DNA of 64,000 bases from CAZNLL01 sp964573885 (GTDB taxonomy: Bacteria; Desulfobacterota; DSM-4660; Desulfatiglandales; Desulfatiglandaceae), in assembly GCA_964573885.1 (NCBI GenBank), contig CAZNLL010000004.1:1-64000 (forward strand), in the 5' to 3' direction. The notes beneath the pieces were generated by a model. That model saw nothing but the letters and a program-made list of their open reading frames with translations. It ran no database searches and was not told where the DNA came from. Positions 44,143-52,257 of the stretch are shown in pieces (positions within the stretch are counted from its first letter, which is position 1; each line of letters opens with the position of its first letter). The translations under genes and the position numbers were made by a program.

Positions 44143-44573
44143 TGGAGGAGTTCACACCCGTTATTGTGGCATTCTGTTGTAATTTTTGAGGGTATACAGC
44201 CGCGGACCTGGCAGGTTCCATGCGACTCCAGTATCCCAATACCATCAGGATTGTACGGGTGCCTTGCACCGGAAAGGTGGATCTTTTGCACATGCTTCAC
44301 GCCTTTGAAAAAGGGGCCGACGGGGTTTATGTGGTGGGGTGCCTTGAAGGAGACTGTCGTTTCGAAAACGGCAATCTCAGGGCCCGCAAGCGGGTGGAAC
44401 AGGCCCGAAAGATCCTGGATGCGGTGGGCATCGGAGGCGAGCGGGTGCAGATGTACAACCTCTCCTCCGGTGAAGGTCCCCGGTTTGCCGAGGTGGCCGT
44501 GGAAATGACCGAACAGATCAAGGCCCTGGGCCCTAACCCCCTTAAGAAGGCCAAAGCCCGGATGGCGGCCTAA
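44142..44573 (+). CDS. mvhD: MvhD-like iron-sulfur subunit with selenocysteine (Sec16)
   Basis: 143 residues from the ATG at 44142 with TGA 44187-44189 read as Sec: VIVAFCCNF-U-GYTAADLAGS, where the family has CNWC or CSNC. The second motif is all cysteine (VVGCLEGDCRFENGN). VPCTGKVDLLHMLHAFEKGADGVYV matches the MetFV-associated type of MvhD, as in the Cys operon. Reading without the TGA would leave only a start at 44220, which loses the first cluster motif. It is followed after 59 nt by metV, so it probably serves the MetV/MetF pair. Confidence 0.88.
44187..44219 (+). promoter_or_regulatory. UGA codon and SECIS-like hairpin of the second Sec-mvhD
   Basis: After the TGA, 14 nt lead to GGACCT (44204-44209), loop GGC, AGG, a bulged T (44216) and TCC. 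The stem is thus six pairs with a single bulged U near a G-containing loop, which resembles bacterial SECIS elements, though the loop is small. Confidence 0.55.
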
Positions 44574-44632
44574 GGCTGCTTCCAGGAGGGTCTTCGTGCA
44601 GTGAACCCCACAGGAAGGAGAGGTCACGGGAG

Positions 44633-45301
44633 ATGATTGTTGCAGAGAAAAAGCCGATAGAGGAAATCATTGAGGAAGTCAAGGACTTTGAAAAGATCCT
44701 CGTCGCCGGCTGCAACGAGTGTGTCACAGTGTGCGAAGCCGGTGGGAAAAAGGAGGTGGGTGTTCTGGCCTCGGCCTTACGCATGTATTTCATGAATCAA
44801 GGCAAGCAGGTCCAGATCGACGAGGTGACGCTGGAACGCCAGTGTGACCATGAATACCTGGAAGAACTCCGCGACAGGATTGATCAGTACGAGGCCGTAG
44901 TCTCCCTGGCCTGCGGAGTGGGGGTCCAGTTTCTGGCGGAAACGTACTTTTCCACCCCTGTGTTTCCGGGGGTCAACACATGCTTCATGGGGGTCACCGA
45001 AGAGAGGGGGGTCTGGAGCGAGCGCTGCCAGGGTTGCGGACAGTGCATCCTGGGCAAAACCGCGGGGATCTGCCCCATATCCCGGTGTGCCAAGCGGCTC
45101 CTGAACGGGCCCTGCGGAGGATCCACCAAGGGGAAATGTGAAATCAGCAAGGACCTCGACTGTGCCTGGCAACTCATCATTGACCGCCTCAAAGAACTCG
45201 GCAGGCTTGATGATTATGAATGCATCATCCCTATCAAAGACTGGTCTACGGAGCGGGCCGGAGGACCCAGAAAAGTGGTCAGGGAGGACGTGAGACAATG
45301 A
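44633..45301 (+). CDS. metV: MetV, second copy
   Basis: 222 residues, same length and layout as the copy at 28733: AGCNECVTVC, LERQCDHEYL, then CQGCGQC, AGICPISRC and LLNGPCGGS. Clearly homologous throughout but diverged. It overlaps metF by ATGA. Being behind a Sec-type mvhD, it likely forms the Sec version of the MetFV-HdrA-MvhD complex. Confidence 0.92.
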   Translation: MIVAEKKPIEEIIEEVKDFEKILVAGCNECVTVCEAGGKKEVGVLASALRMYFMNQGKQVQIDEVTLERQCDHEYLEELRDRIDQYEAVVSLACGVGVQFLAETYFSTPVFPGVNTCFMGVTEERGVWSERCQGCGQCILGKTAGICPISRCAKRLLNGPCGGSTKGKCEISKDLDCAWQLIIDRLKELGRLDDYECIIPIKDWSTERAGGPRKVVREDVRQ

Positions 45302-46248
45302 GCAGCACTGTGAAGACAAAGACGCCCAGCAAGTTGGAAAAGATTTTGGCATCAGGTCACCTTGCCGTCACCTCTGAATGCGGGCCGCCCAGGGGGGGTG
45401 ATCCCGAGGCCATTACCAAGAAGGCCGAGATGCTCAGGGATCATGTGGATGCCATCAACATTACCGACAACCAGACATCGGTGACCCGCCTTTGCAGCCT
45501 GGCGGCCTGCATCCACCTCAAGCTCATGGGTATTGAGGCCACCTTGCAAATGGTGGTGAGGGACCGCAACCGCATCGCTCTCCAGAGTGACATCCTGGGA
45601 GCCGCCTCTTTTGAGATCTACAATATTCTCTGCCTCTCGGGAGATCATCAGCAATTCGGTGATTGTCCTCAGGGTCAAAACGTCTTTGATCTGGATTCGA
45701 TACAGCTTATTCAGACCGTCAGGCTCATGCGGGACGAGGGCAAGTTCCTGGGCGGCGATGATATCAAGCGACCTCCCCGGATGTTTGTAGGTGCCGCGGC
45801 CAATCCCTTTGCGGATCCTTTTGAAATCCGGGTCCCCCGTCTGGCCAAGAAGATCGCCGCCGGTGTCGAATTTATTCAGACGCAGTGCATCTATAACCTG
45901 GACAAGTTTGAGGAATGGATGAGGCTGGCCCAGGAGCGCGGGTTGACCGAAAAGGCCTATATCCTGGCGGGGGTCACCCCATTGAAATCCGCGGGAATGG
46001 CCAAATACATGCAGAAACGTGTTCCCGGCATGGACGTCCCCGATGACGTGGTGAAGCGCATGAGCGGCGTGGCCAAGGAAAAACAGCCTGACGAAGGTAT
46101 TCAGATCTGCATAGAGACCATTCAACGCCTCAAGGAAGTGGAAGGCGTGAAAGGCTTCCATGTAATGGCCATTGAGTGGGAGGAAAAGGTCCCCTATATT
46201 GTGGAACAGGGCGGTCTTTACCCGAGACCGGACCCGAATACCCTATAG
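45298..46248 (+). CDS. metF: Methylenetetrahydrofolate reductase, second copy
   Basis: 316 residues from the ATG overlapping the metV stop; an upstream in-frame start at 45220 lies inside metV and is unlikely. Motifs SECGPPRGGD, ITDNQTSVTRLCS, VRDRNRIALQSD, LCLSGDH and FIQTQCIYN equal those of the first metF. It has the catalytic Glu and folate/FAD regions intact. It should catalyse the same step, with a different electron-transfer partner set. Confidence 0.94.
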   Translation: MSSTVKTKTPSKLEKILASGHLAVTSECGPPRGGDPEAITKKAEMLRDHVDAINITDNQTSVTRLCSLAACIHLKLMGIEATLQMVVRDRNRIALQSDILGAASFEIYNILCLSGDHQQFGDCPQGQNVFDLDSIQLIQTVRLMRDEGKFLGGDDIKRPPRMFVGAAANPFADPFEIRVPRLAKKIAAGVEFIQTQCIYNLDKFEEWMRLAQERGLTEKAYILAGVTPLKSAGMAKYMQKRVPGMDVPDDVVKRMSGVAKEKQPDEGIQICIETIQRLKEVEGVKGFHVMAIEWEEKVPYIVEQGGLYPRPDPNTL

Positions 46249-46296
46249 GGGGGTCGCTGATAAATGGCAGTAAACCATTTTTGAGGAGGTATCGTT

Positions 46297-46677
46297 ATGG
46301 CCAAAAAATACATCTTAGTGGTGGATGATGATCCTGATCTGGTGGAAACGGTGGCCATGATGCTGGAAAGCAAGGGATGTGAGGTGGGCCGTGCCTATGA
46401 CGGCGTTGAAGGCGAAGAGTCCATCAAGGAACGCCGACCGGATCTCATCATCTTGGATGTCATGATGCCCAGAAAGGACGGCTACGTCCTCTGCAGCGAG
46501 CTCAAGGCAAACCCCGAAACTCAGGATATCCCCATTGTACTCCTTACGGCGGTGGGAGAGGCGGTGCCTACCACCACTTACACCCATGCCGACGGCATGT
46601 CTACGGAAGCGGATGACTATATTGCCAAACCCATTGATACCGAGGGCTTGTGGGAGGTGGTCACGGCCCTCTTGTGA
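46297..46677 (+). CDS. Single-domain response regulator
   Basis: 126 residues, only a receiver: VVDDDPD acidic pair, phospho-Asp54 in ILDVMMPRKDG, Thr in LLTAVGE and Lys in AKPID. Fully conserved, unlike the degenerate receiver at the start of this gene series. It begins 48 nt after metF with a GAGGAGG site, so it may belong to the same transcript. Output could be through protein-protein contact or phosphorelay with the kinases at 30.8-34.2 kb. Confidence 0.92.
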   Translation: MAKKYILVVDDDPDLVETVAMMLESKGCEVGRAYDGVEGEESIKERRPDLIILDVMMPRKDGYVLCSELKANPETQDIPIVLLTAVGEAVPTTTYTHADGMSTEADDYIAKPIDTEGLWEVVTALL

Positions 46678-46716
46678 TCTCCTGCCATCAGACGGGACGC
46701 CGGAGCCGGGCTCTCC

Positions 46717-47751
46717 ATGACAACCCCGACCAAACTCGGTGGATTCAAGATTCTCAAAGAGGTGGTCTGGACATCTATTGTCGCGACCCCCGAAACCCCT
46801 GGATTCGCTGCAAGCTTCTGCCGCCTCCTTGCAGAAGGTGGGATCAACCTCGCCTACCTCACCTTGGGCAGGGGTTTTTCCCGGGGGACAATGAATGTGG
46901 TTGTGGATGCCCAAAACGGTGACGCCGTGGCGCAGCGTACCGCCCATTTTTTGGGAGGAGAGGGTCCGGACTTCAGACGGGCCGTCATCCTCTCCCTCTT
47001 CCCCCACCGCAGCAATCCCCATGTGATGGGAGCGCTCTTGGGGGCACTGGGAAGGCAGGAGGTGAGACCCATGGCCCTGGCCAGTTCTTCCTCGGCCGTT
47101 TCTATGGTCTTAGGAGAAGAGGCTGCAGAGCGGGCCGCCGCCTCCCTTTTCGGCCCTTTTAATTTCAGTGCCTACCGGACCCCCTCGGATTGGAAACTGG
47201 CTCAAAAAGGCAAGGAAGCGCTCTATAAGGAGGTGGTGGCCTCATACCAGGAGAAACGGCCCAAGGTCTATGCCTTGGAGTGGCAGGACGAGCAGCAGCT
47301 CCTGGCGGTGACCTCAGAGAGCAGTGACCTGGGCAGGCTGGGTGCCGTCTTCCAGGACTTCGCCCGGATGGACCTCTCCTTAAACTTCCTGGTTGCAAGT
47401 CTCTCGGAAGGAGGGGAAAAGGTGAGGCTCCTCTTCTCTCTCCCGGGCCTGAAGGGACAAAACTACCCTGGGATCATCGAATCCCGCCTCCCCCATGGGG
47501 CCAGCTCGGATATGTACCCCGTGGGGGTCTTTTCCATGAACGGCCCCCACTTTGGGGACCGCTACGGCATTGCCCGGGACCTCCTCACCGCCTTTGATCA
47601 GGACCGGGTGGAATTGCTGGGGCTTTGCTGCTCCATTCATTCCATCACCGGTGCCGTACCCGCCAACATGATGCAACCCGCCATCCGCGCCATACAGGGA
47701 TGCTTTGAGGTCCCCTCGGTCATCAAAAAGACCCCCTTCATTTCCCGTTGA
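46717..47751 (+). CDS. ACT-domain repeat protein
   Basis: 344 residues. The first part (TPGFAASFCRLLAEGGINLAY) and the last part (DRYGIARDLLTAFDQDRVELLGL, then GAVPANMMQPAIRAIQ) have the beta-alpha-beta pattern of ACT domains as found in aspartokinase. The middle likely holds one or two more. There is no kinase domain. ACT proteins bind amino acids or other small ligands to regulate enzymes; the ligand here is unknown. Follows the receiver gene by 39 nt. Confidence 0.75.
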   Translation: MTTPTKLGGFKILKEVVWTSIVATPETPGFAASFCRLLAEGGINLAYLTLGRGFSRGTMNVVVDAQNGDAVAQRTAHFLGGEGPDFRRAVILSLFPHRSNPHVMGALLGALGRQEVRPMALASSSSAVSMVLGEEAAERAAASLFGPFNFSAYRTPSDWKLAQKGKEALYKEVVASYQEKRPKVYALEWQDEQQLLAVTSESSDLGRLGAVFQDFARMDLSLNFLVASLSEGGEKVRLLFSLPGLKGQNYPGIIESRLPHGASSDMYPVGVFSMNGPHFGDRYGIARDLLTAFDQDRVELLGLCCSIHSITGAVPANMMQPAIRAIQGCFEVPSVIKKTPFISR

Positions 47752-47843
47752 AAGGTTCCAAGTTTCAATGCTATCATTACTGGATCCTGACCTGGAAAAC
47801 ACGGGAAAGGGTGAAGGCTTTATCCCCTTGAGGAGGTCTTTCC

Positions 47844-48353
47844 ATGAATAAGATAACTCCCTTGTCCCCTCTTCTCCCGGGGCTGGTCCTTTTTCTGTGC
47901 CTCGCCCTGGGCCCAGCGCCGGGGTGCCGGTTTGCCCGGGTCAAGACAAGCCCCGTCCCGCAACAGGAAGTGCCTGCCTTTATAGACAGCCGTTATGATG
48001 GGCTTCAAGCCGATTACTCCGGAAAGGCGGATGCCCCTGCCGCGCTCCTCTTTGACCTTAAAGGCGACAATATCACCCTCACGGGAAAGGGATGGCATCC
48101 GGTCTCCAGTCAGGAATCCCTGGATAAAATGATACAAAACATGATGACCCGGTACAGGTACTGGGGCAGGGATGCCCAGGGTCCCCAGCTTTCTCTTATT
48201 GTGGACGAAACGGGCAAGACCATCGGTTATCTCTTCTCCGCAATGGACAACACGGATATCACCCGGCAAGGCTCCACCTATCGGGTGGCCCCTGTCACGG
48301 ATCTGGACGTCCGCGAAAAGGCAAGGCCGGGGATCAGGGGGGCCGGGGGCTGA
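47844..48353 (+). CDS. Putative lipoprotein
   Basis: 169 residues with a signal peptide (PGLVLFLCLALG) and a Cys in GPAPGC that could be lipidated, although the lipobox lacks Leu at -3. The rest is soluble, with FDLKGDNITLTGKGWHPV and LSLIVDETGKTIGYLFSAMDN. The second part resembles small exported proteins near metabolic genes. Function unknown. Ribosome site GAGGAGG. Confidence 0.75.
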   Translation: MNKITPLSPLLPGLVLFLCLALGPAPGCRFARVKTSPVPQQEVPAFIDSRYDGLQADYSGKADAPAALLFDLKGDNITLTGKGWHPVSSQESLDKMIQNMMTRYRYWGRDAQGPQLSLIVDETGKTIGYLFSAMDNTDITRQGSTYRVAPVTDLDVREKARPGIRGAGG

Positions 48354-48356
48354 TCC
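48331..48356. terminator. Hairpin at the convergent end of lipoprotein and M20 genes
   Basis: GGATCAG / CTGATCC, a perfect 7-bp inverted repeat with a G-rich 12-nt loop, covering the lipoprotein stop codon and ending 6 bases before the M20 hydrolase stop. No T-run on either strand, so activity as a terminator is a guess. Confidence 0.3.
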
Positions 48357-48362
48357 AAGCGC

Positions 48363-49595
48363 CTACTCGCCCATATACAGAGAGGCAAAGATCTTGGCAT
48401 CCGTCAGCACATGGGGCAGAAGGCAGTACTCGTTGGGCTGATGGGCCGTATCTGTAAGGGTGGACCACACCGCGGCCGGGAGCCCGGCCTGCCGAAAAAA
48501 GGCGGCCACCGTCCCCCCTCCAATACCCACCGCCCTGGCCTCTCTACCCGTGACCCGCTTTATGGCCCCGGCAAGGGCCTCGACCACGGCGGCATCAGGG
48601 GGTGTGGGACTTGTGGCGTCCTGGCGGTGAAAGATCTCCACCTCCACCTCAAGGCCGAGCCTCCCGCCCAGATCTTGGGCCAGGGCCTTGGCCGCCTCAA
48701 GGACCTCTTCCACCCTGTACCGGGGCAGGATCCGGCAATCCACATAGAAGACGTCTTTCCCTGGAATGGTGTTCACATTGGGTACATTGGCCTCTATCTT
48801 GGTGGGCTCAAAAGTGGATCGAGGGGTGGTATAGAGGGTATCCACAAAGTCGAATCGATCTTTGAGTTCCTGGAGGGCCACAATAAGGCTGGCGGCCCCA
48901 AAGAGGCTGTTATTCCCCCTGTCCGGGGTGCTCGCATGACACTGTCGACCCAGGACCGTAAACCTGATCCAGAGCATGGATTTCTCAGCCACTTCGATCG
49001 TGGACCCATCTTCGGTTCCCCAGTCGGGCACAATGATAAGATCATCTTCCTGGAAAAGATCCCGGCGGTTCTTCAGCAGGTAGTCCAGCCCATAGCGACT
49101 GCCTGTTTCCTCATCTGCCACCACCGCCAGACCGACCGTTCTCTTAGGCCTCATGCCGGAGTCGAGGATCCCCTTTAAGGCCAAAAAAGAGCTGACCAGT
49201 CCGTGCTGGTTGTCTTCCACCCCCCGGCCTATAATCCGCTCCCCCTCCACTCGAACTTTGTAGGGATCTCCCTCCCACAGGGAGAGATCCCCCGGAGGCA
49301 CCACATCCAGGTGGCTTAAAACCCACACGGTATGGTCCGGTTCCCCTCCCTCCCACCGGGCAATCACGTTGGGCCGGTATCCGTCCATGGCCCGTTCATC
49401 CGGTGCGTTGATTTCTTCCAGGACCGCTGGATCTGTTTCCTGGAACAGGCCCTTCACAAAACGGGCCTTTTCATGTTCTCCGGTACCGCCGTTTTCCGGC
49501 CCCAAGGCCACTCGTTCCGAAAGAGAGCCCTGGAGTTCAATGACTTCCTCCCTGTAGCCTTCTATCCGTTCAAAGATCTTTTCAATGTCTGTCAT
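48363..49595 (-). CDS. M20-family metallopeptidase/hydrolase
   Basis: 410 residues from the ATG at 49595 (GGAGGAGAAGGG upstream). Metal-binding motifs: HLDVVPPG (His, Asp), GRGVEDNQHG (bridging Asp), ADEETGS (catalytic Glu and ligand Glu), VPDWG (ligand Asp) and a C-terminal GGGTVAAF. A dimerisation domain lies in about 180-300 (RQCHASTPDRGNNS). Annotated relatives are dipeptidases or aminoacylases (ArgE/DapE/PepV-like). The exact substrate is open. Confidence 0.9.
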   Translation of the reverse strand: MTDIEKIFERIEGYREEVIELQGSLSERVALGPENGGTGEHEKARFVKGLFQETDPAVLEEINAPDERAMDGYRPNVIARWEGGEPDHTVWVLSHLDVVPPGDLSLWEGDPYKVRVEGERIIGRGVEDNQHGLVSSFLALKGILDSGMRPKRTVGLAVVADEETGSRYGLDYLLKNRRDLFQEDDLIIVPDWGTEDGSTIEVAEKSMLWIRFTVLGRQCHASTPDRGNNSLFGAASLIVALQELKDRFDFVDTLYTTPRSTFEPTKIEANVPNVNTIPGKDVFYVDCRILPRYRVEEVLEAAKALAQDLGGRLGLEVEVEIFHRQDATSPTPPDAAVVEALAGAIKRVTGREARAVGIGGGTVAAFFRQAGLPAAVWSTLTDTAHQPNEYCLLPHVLTDAKIFASLYMGE

Positions 49596-49680
49596 AAGAA
49601 CCCTTCTCCTCCCTGGTGTCACCACGGTCCCTGCCAGGCCTTAAAACCTGGAGAGACAGGCAATATCCTTCATGATCTCT

Positions 49681-50235
49681 TCAAAAAACCCTTCCTTTTT
49701 TATCCCGGGCCCCGGGTGGCCGAGCAGGTGGCCGTCCAAAGCGAATGGAGACCCTTTCCCGGCCCTCTTGCCCTGCATAACGAATCCCCACAGGGACGAA
49801 AGGCAGAGAGAGGCGGGAGAGGATCAGCCTGACCAACCCCGGCCTTCCCGGCCCCATCCGGTTTCTGTAGTAGGTGCCTTCCGGAAACACCACCAGGCCC
49901 TCTCCCTCATTTAACACCTGGATCATAATGTTGAGGGAACGCCGGCTCTCCAAGGGTCGATCGCGGTTTAGGGGTATCCCTCCAAGGGAGTGTAAAAACC
50001 AGTCGGATACGGGGTTAAGGAAGAGCTCATATTTGGCCACATAATAGAGGGGCCTGGGCGTGGCCAGTGCCAGAAGGGGGATGTCCTCCCAGCGCTGGTG
50101 TTTGGGCAGGAGAATGAAGGCCTGTTTTTGAGGCAGATTCTCCAGCCCCCTTACCTCCCGGCGAAAAAAAAGGGAGAGCATCATCCTGGCCAGGACCCTG
50201 GTTCCCCGGAAGACCCACTCCCTTCTTCCATGCAT
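49681..50235 (-). CDS. Lysophospholipid acyltransferase (PlsC family)
   Basis: 184 residues, short for the family but with all motifs: PKHQRWEDIPLL (H-x4-D), GGIPLNRDRP, VVFPEGTYYRN and LPFVPVGIRY. Acylates the 2-position of lysophosphatidate or a related lipid at the inner membrane face. Start lies 2 nt after the glmS stop, so the genes are co-transcribed. Confidence 0.87.
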   Translation of the reverse strand: MHGRREWVFRGTRVLARMMLSLFFRREVRGLENLPQKQAFILLPKHQRWEDIPLLALATPRPLYYVAKYELFLNPVSDWFLHSLGGIPLNRDRPLESRRSLNIMIQVLNEGEGLVVFPEGTYYRNRMGPGRPGLVRLILSRLSLPFVPVGIRYAGQEGRERVSIRFGRPPARPPGARDKKGRVF

Positions 50236-50237
50236 CC

Positions 50238-52064
50238 CTACTCCACGGTGACGCTTTTGGCCAGGTTTCTGGGTTTATCAATGTCCCTGTTCAGAAATCC
50301 GGCGCAGTAATAGGCCAGGAGCTGGCATGGAATCACCGAAAGGATAGGGACCAGAAAATTAAGGGTGGCCGGTATTTCTATCACATGGTCTACCATCTCC
50401 TTAATCTCCTGGTCCCCCTGGGTGGCGATGGCAATGACCGGACCTTTGCGGCTCTTGATTTCCAGGATGTTGCTGATCATCTTGTCATACAACTCATCCC
50501 TGGGTGCCAGGGCCACTGTGGGCATGTCGGGATGGATGAGGGCGATGGGGCCGTGCTTCATCTCCCCTGCGGGGTAGCCTTCGGCGTGGATATAGGAAAC
50601 CTCTTTGAGTTTCAGGGCCCCTTCCATGGCCACCGGATAGTTGAATTTCCTTCCCAGGAACAGCCAATTGTTGCATCGGCAGTACCGCTCCGCAACGGCC
50701 TCGATGTGGCTGGCCTGACCCAGGATATCTCTCACCTGATCGGGGAGGGCCTGAAGGGCACGTATCGCTTCCACACCGTCGGTGAGAGAAAGGTTCTGAT
50801 GCCGCCCCAGGAGCAAGGCCATAAGGGTAAGGATAGTCAACTGGGAGGTAAAAACCTTGGTAGAGGCCACCCCGATCTCCGGGCCTGCATGGTTGTATAT
50901 CCCCGCCTCGGTCTGTCTGGCAATGGAGCTGCCCACCACATTTACAATGCCCAGGAGACCGGCCCCTTTTCTCTTGGCCTCCCGAATGGCCCCCAGGGTA
51001 TCTGCGGTCTCCCCTGACTGGCTCAGGGCCACAATAAAGGTATCCGGGGGAAAATTGAGTTTTCTGTACCGAAACTCCGAGGCCAACACGGCATTGACTT
51101 CGATCTCCGTCAGCTTTTCAAACACATAGCTCCCCACAGACCCTGCATAATAGGAGGTACCGCAGGCCACGATCACCAGATGTCGACACCTTTTGAGCCT
51201 TTCCCAGACCGGTGCCAGCCCTCCCAGCTTGGGAACCCCCTCCCCAGGCTCAAGCCTCCCCCTCATGGCGTTTTTGACGGTCTCGGGCTGCTCATAGATC
51301 TCTTTGAGCATAAAGTGAGGGAACCCGTTGAGGCCCACGTCGTCCGCCCGCCATTCCACGGTTTCCGTGCTTCTCCGCACCTCCTTTGCCTGGGCCGTGG
51401 ACATGGTAAAGGCGTCCCTTTTGAGGGAAGCCAGCTCATTGTCCTGGAGATGGACCACCTTGTTTGTGTACCTGACCATGGCCGCCACATCCGAACCGGC
51501 GAAATAACCGTGGTCGCTGATACCTATAATCAGGGGACTCCCTCTGCGGGCTACCACGATCTCGCCTGGGACGCGGCTATGGATGACGGCCATGCCAAAG
51601 GTGCCTTCCACCTGTGACATGCTCTTTCTGACCGCCTCGCTCAGGGAGCCGTCAAAATGCCTGGCAATGAGATGGGCCAAGACCTCCGTGTCTGTCTCGG
51701 ACCTAAAGGAGACCCCGTCCTTTTCGAGGCGCTTCTTCAAAAGGTGATAATTCTCGATGATGCCGTTATGGATTACAAAGACGTTCCCCTCTTCGTCCAT
51801 TTGGGGGTGGGCATTCTCCTCCGTGGGCTCCCCGTGGGTGGCCCATCTGGTATGGGCGATACCCATAGCTCCCAGGATTTCTACACCTTCCAGTCTTGAC
51901 TCCAATTGGGCGATTTTTCCTACGGCCCGGTGACAAAGGACATCTTTCCCATTATGAACGGCCAAACCCGAAGAGTCATAGCCGCGATATTCAAGCTGCT
52001 TCAGGCCCTCCAACAGGATAGGCCTGGCCTGCCTCTCTCCCACATAACACACAATGCCGCACAC
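50238..52064 (-). CDS. glmS: Glutamine-fructose-6-phosphate aminotransferase
   Basis: 608 residues with a GTG start at 52064, chosen because the nucleophile Cys of the glutaminase domain must follow the first Met (CGIVCYVG); GGGAG precedes it. Class II amidotransferase (HTRWATHGEPTEENAHP, IHNGIIENY) followed by two SIS sugar-isomerase domains (ACGTSYYAG, SQSGETADTL, STKVFTSQL) and the C-terminal LAKSVTVE. Makes glucosamine-6-P, the first step to UDP-GlcNAc for peptidoglycan and LPS. The leader is AT-rich. Confidence 0.97.
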   Translation of the reverse strand: MCGIVCYVGERQARPILLEGLKQLEYRGYDSSGLAVHNGKDVLCHRAVGKIAQLESRLEGVEILGAMGIAHTRWATHGEPTEENAHPQMDEEGNVFVIHNGIIENYHLLKKRLEKDGVSFRSETDTEVLAHLIARHFDGSLSEAVRKSMSQVEGTFGMAVIHSRVPGEIVVARRGSPLIIGISDHGYFAGSDVAAMVRYTNKVVHLQDNELASLKRDAFTMSTAQAKEVRRSTETVEWRADDVGLNGFPHFMLKEIYEQPETVKNAMRGRLEPGEGVPKLGGLAPVWERLKRCRHLVIVACGTSYYAGSVGSYVFEKLTEIEVNAVLASEFRYRKLNFPPDTFIVALSQSGETADTLGAIREAKRKGAGLLGIVNVVGSSIARQTEAGIYNHAGPEIGVASTKVFTSQLTILTLMALLLGRHQNLSLTDGVEAIRALQALPDQVRDILGQASHIEAVAERYCRCNNWLFLGRKFNYPVAMEGALKLKEVSYIHAEGYPAGEMKHGPIALIHPDMPTVALAPRDELYDKMISNILEIKSRKGPVIAIATQGDQEIKEMVDHVIEIPATLNFLVPILSVIPCQLLAYYCAGFLNRDIDKPRNLAKSVTVE

Positions 52065-52257
52065 GATGTTTCTCCCTGAGTCGGAGCCTCTTATCGTCTT
52101 TCCCCACCCAAAAGGCACGGCGAAAAAAGACCGGCGCCTTCTCTTCTATAAAACAAATATATTAATATTTTGTATCATTCAGCTCTATGAAAGGGATCAA
52201 AAGCACTGGAAACACCTAAGGTGTTACAATATTTTTTAAAACAAATAGATATCATGT
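52065..52257 (-). promoter_or_regulatory. AT-rich upstream region of glmS
   Basis: 193 bases, much AT-richer than the surroundings, with a small hairpin AACACC-TAA-GGTGTT at about 52211-52225. Likely carries the glmS promoter, but no -35/-10 pair with proper spacing is convincing. No glmS ribozyme core was recognised. Confidence 0.3.
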
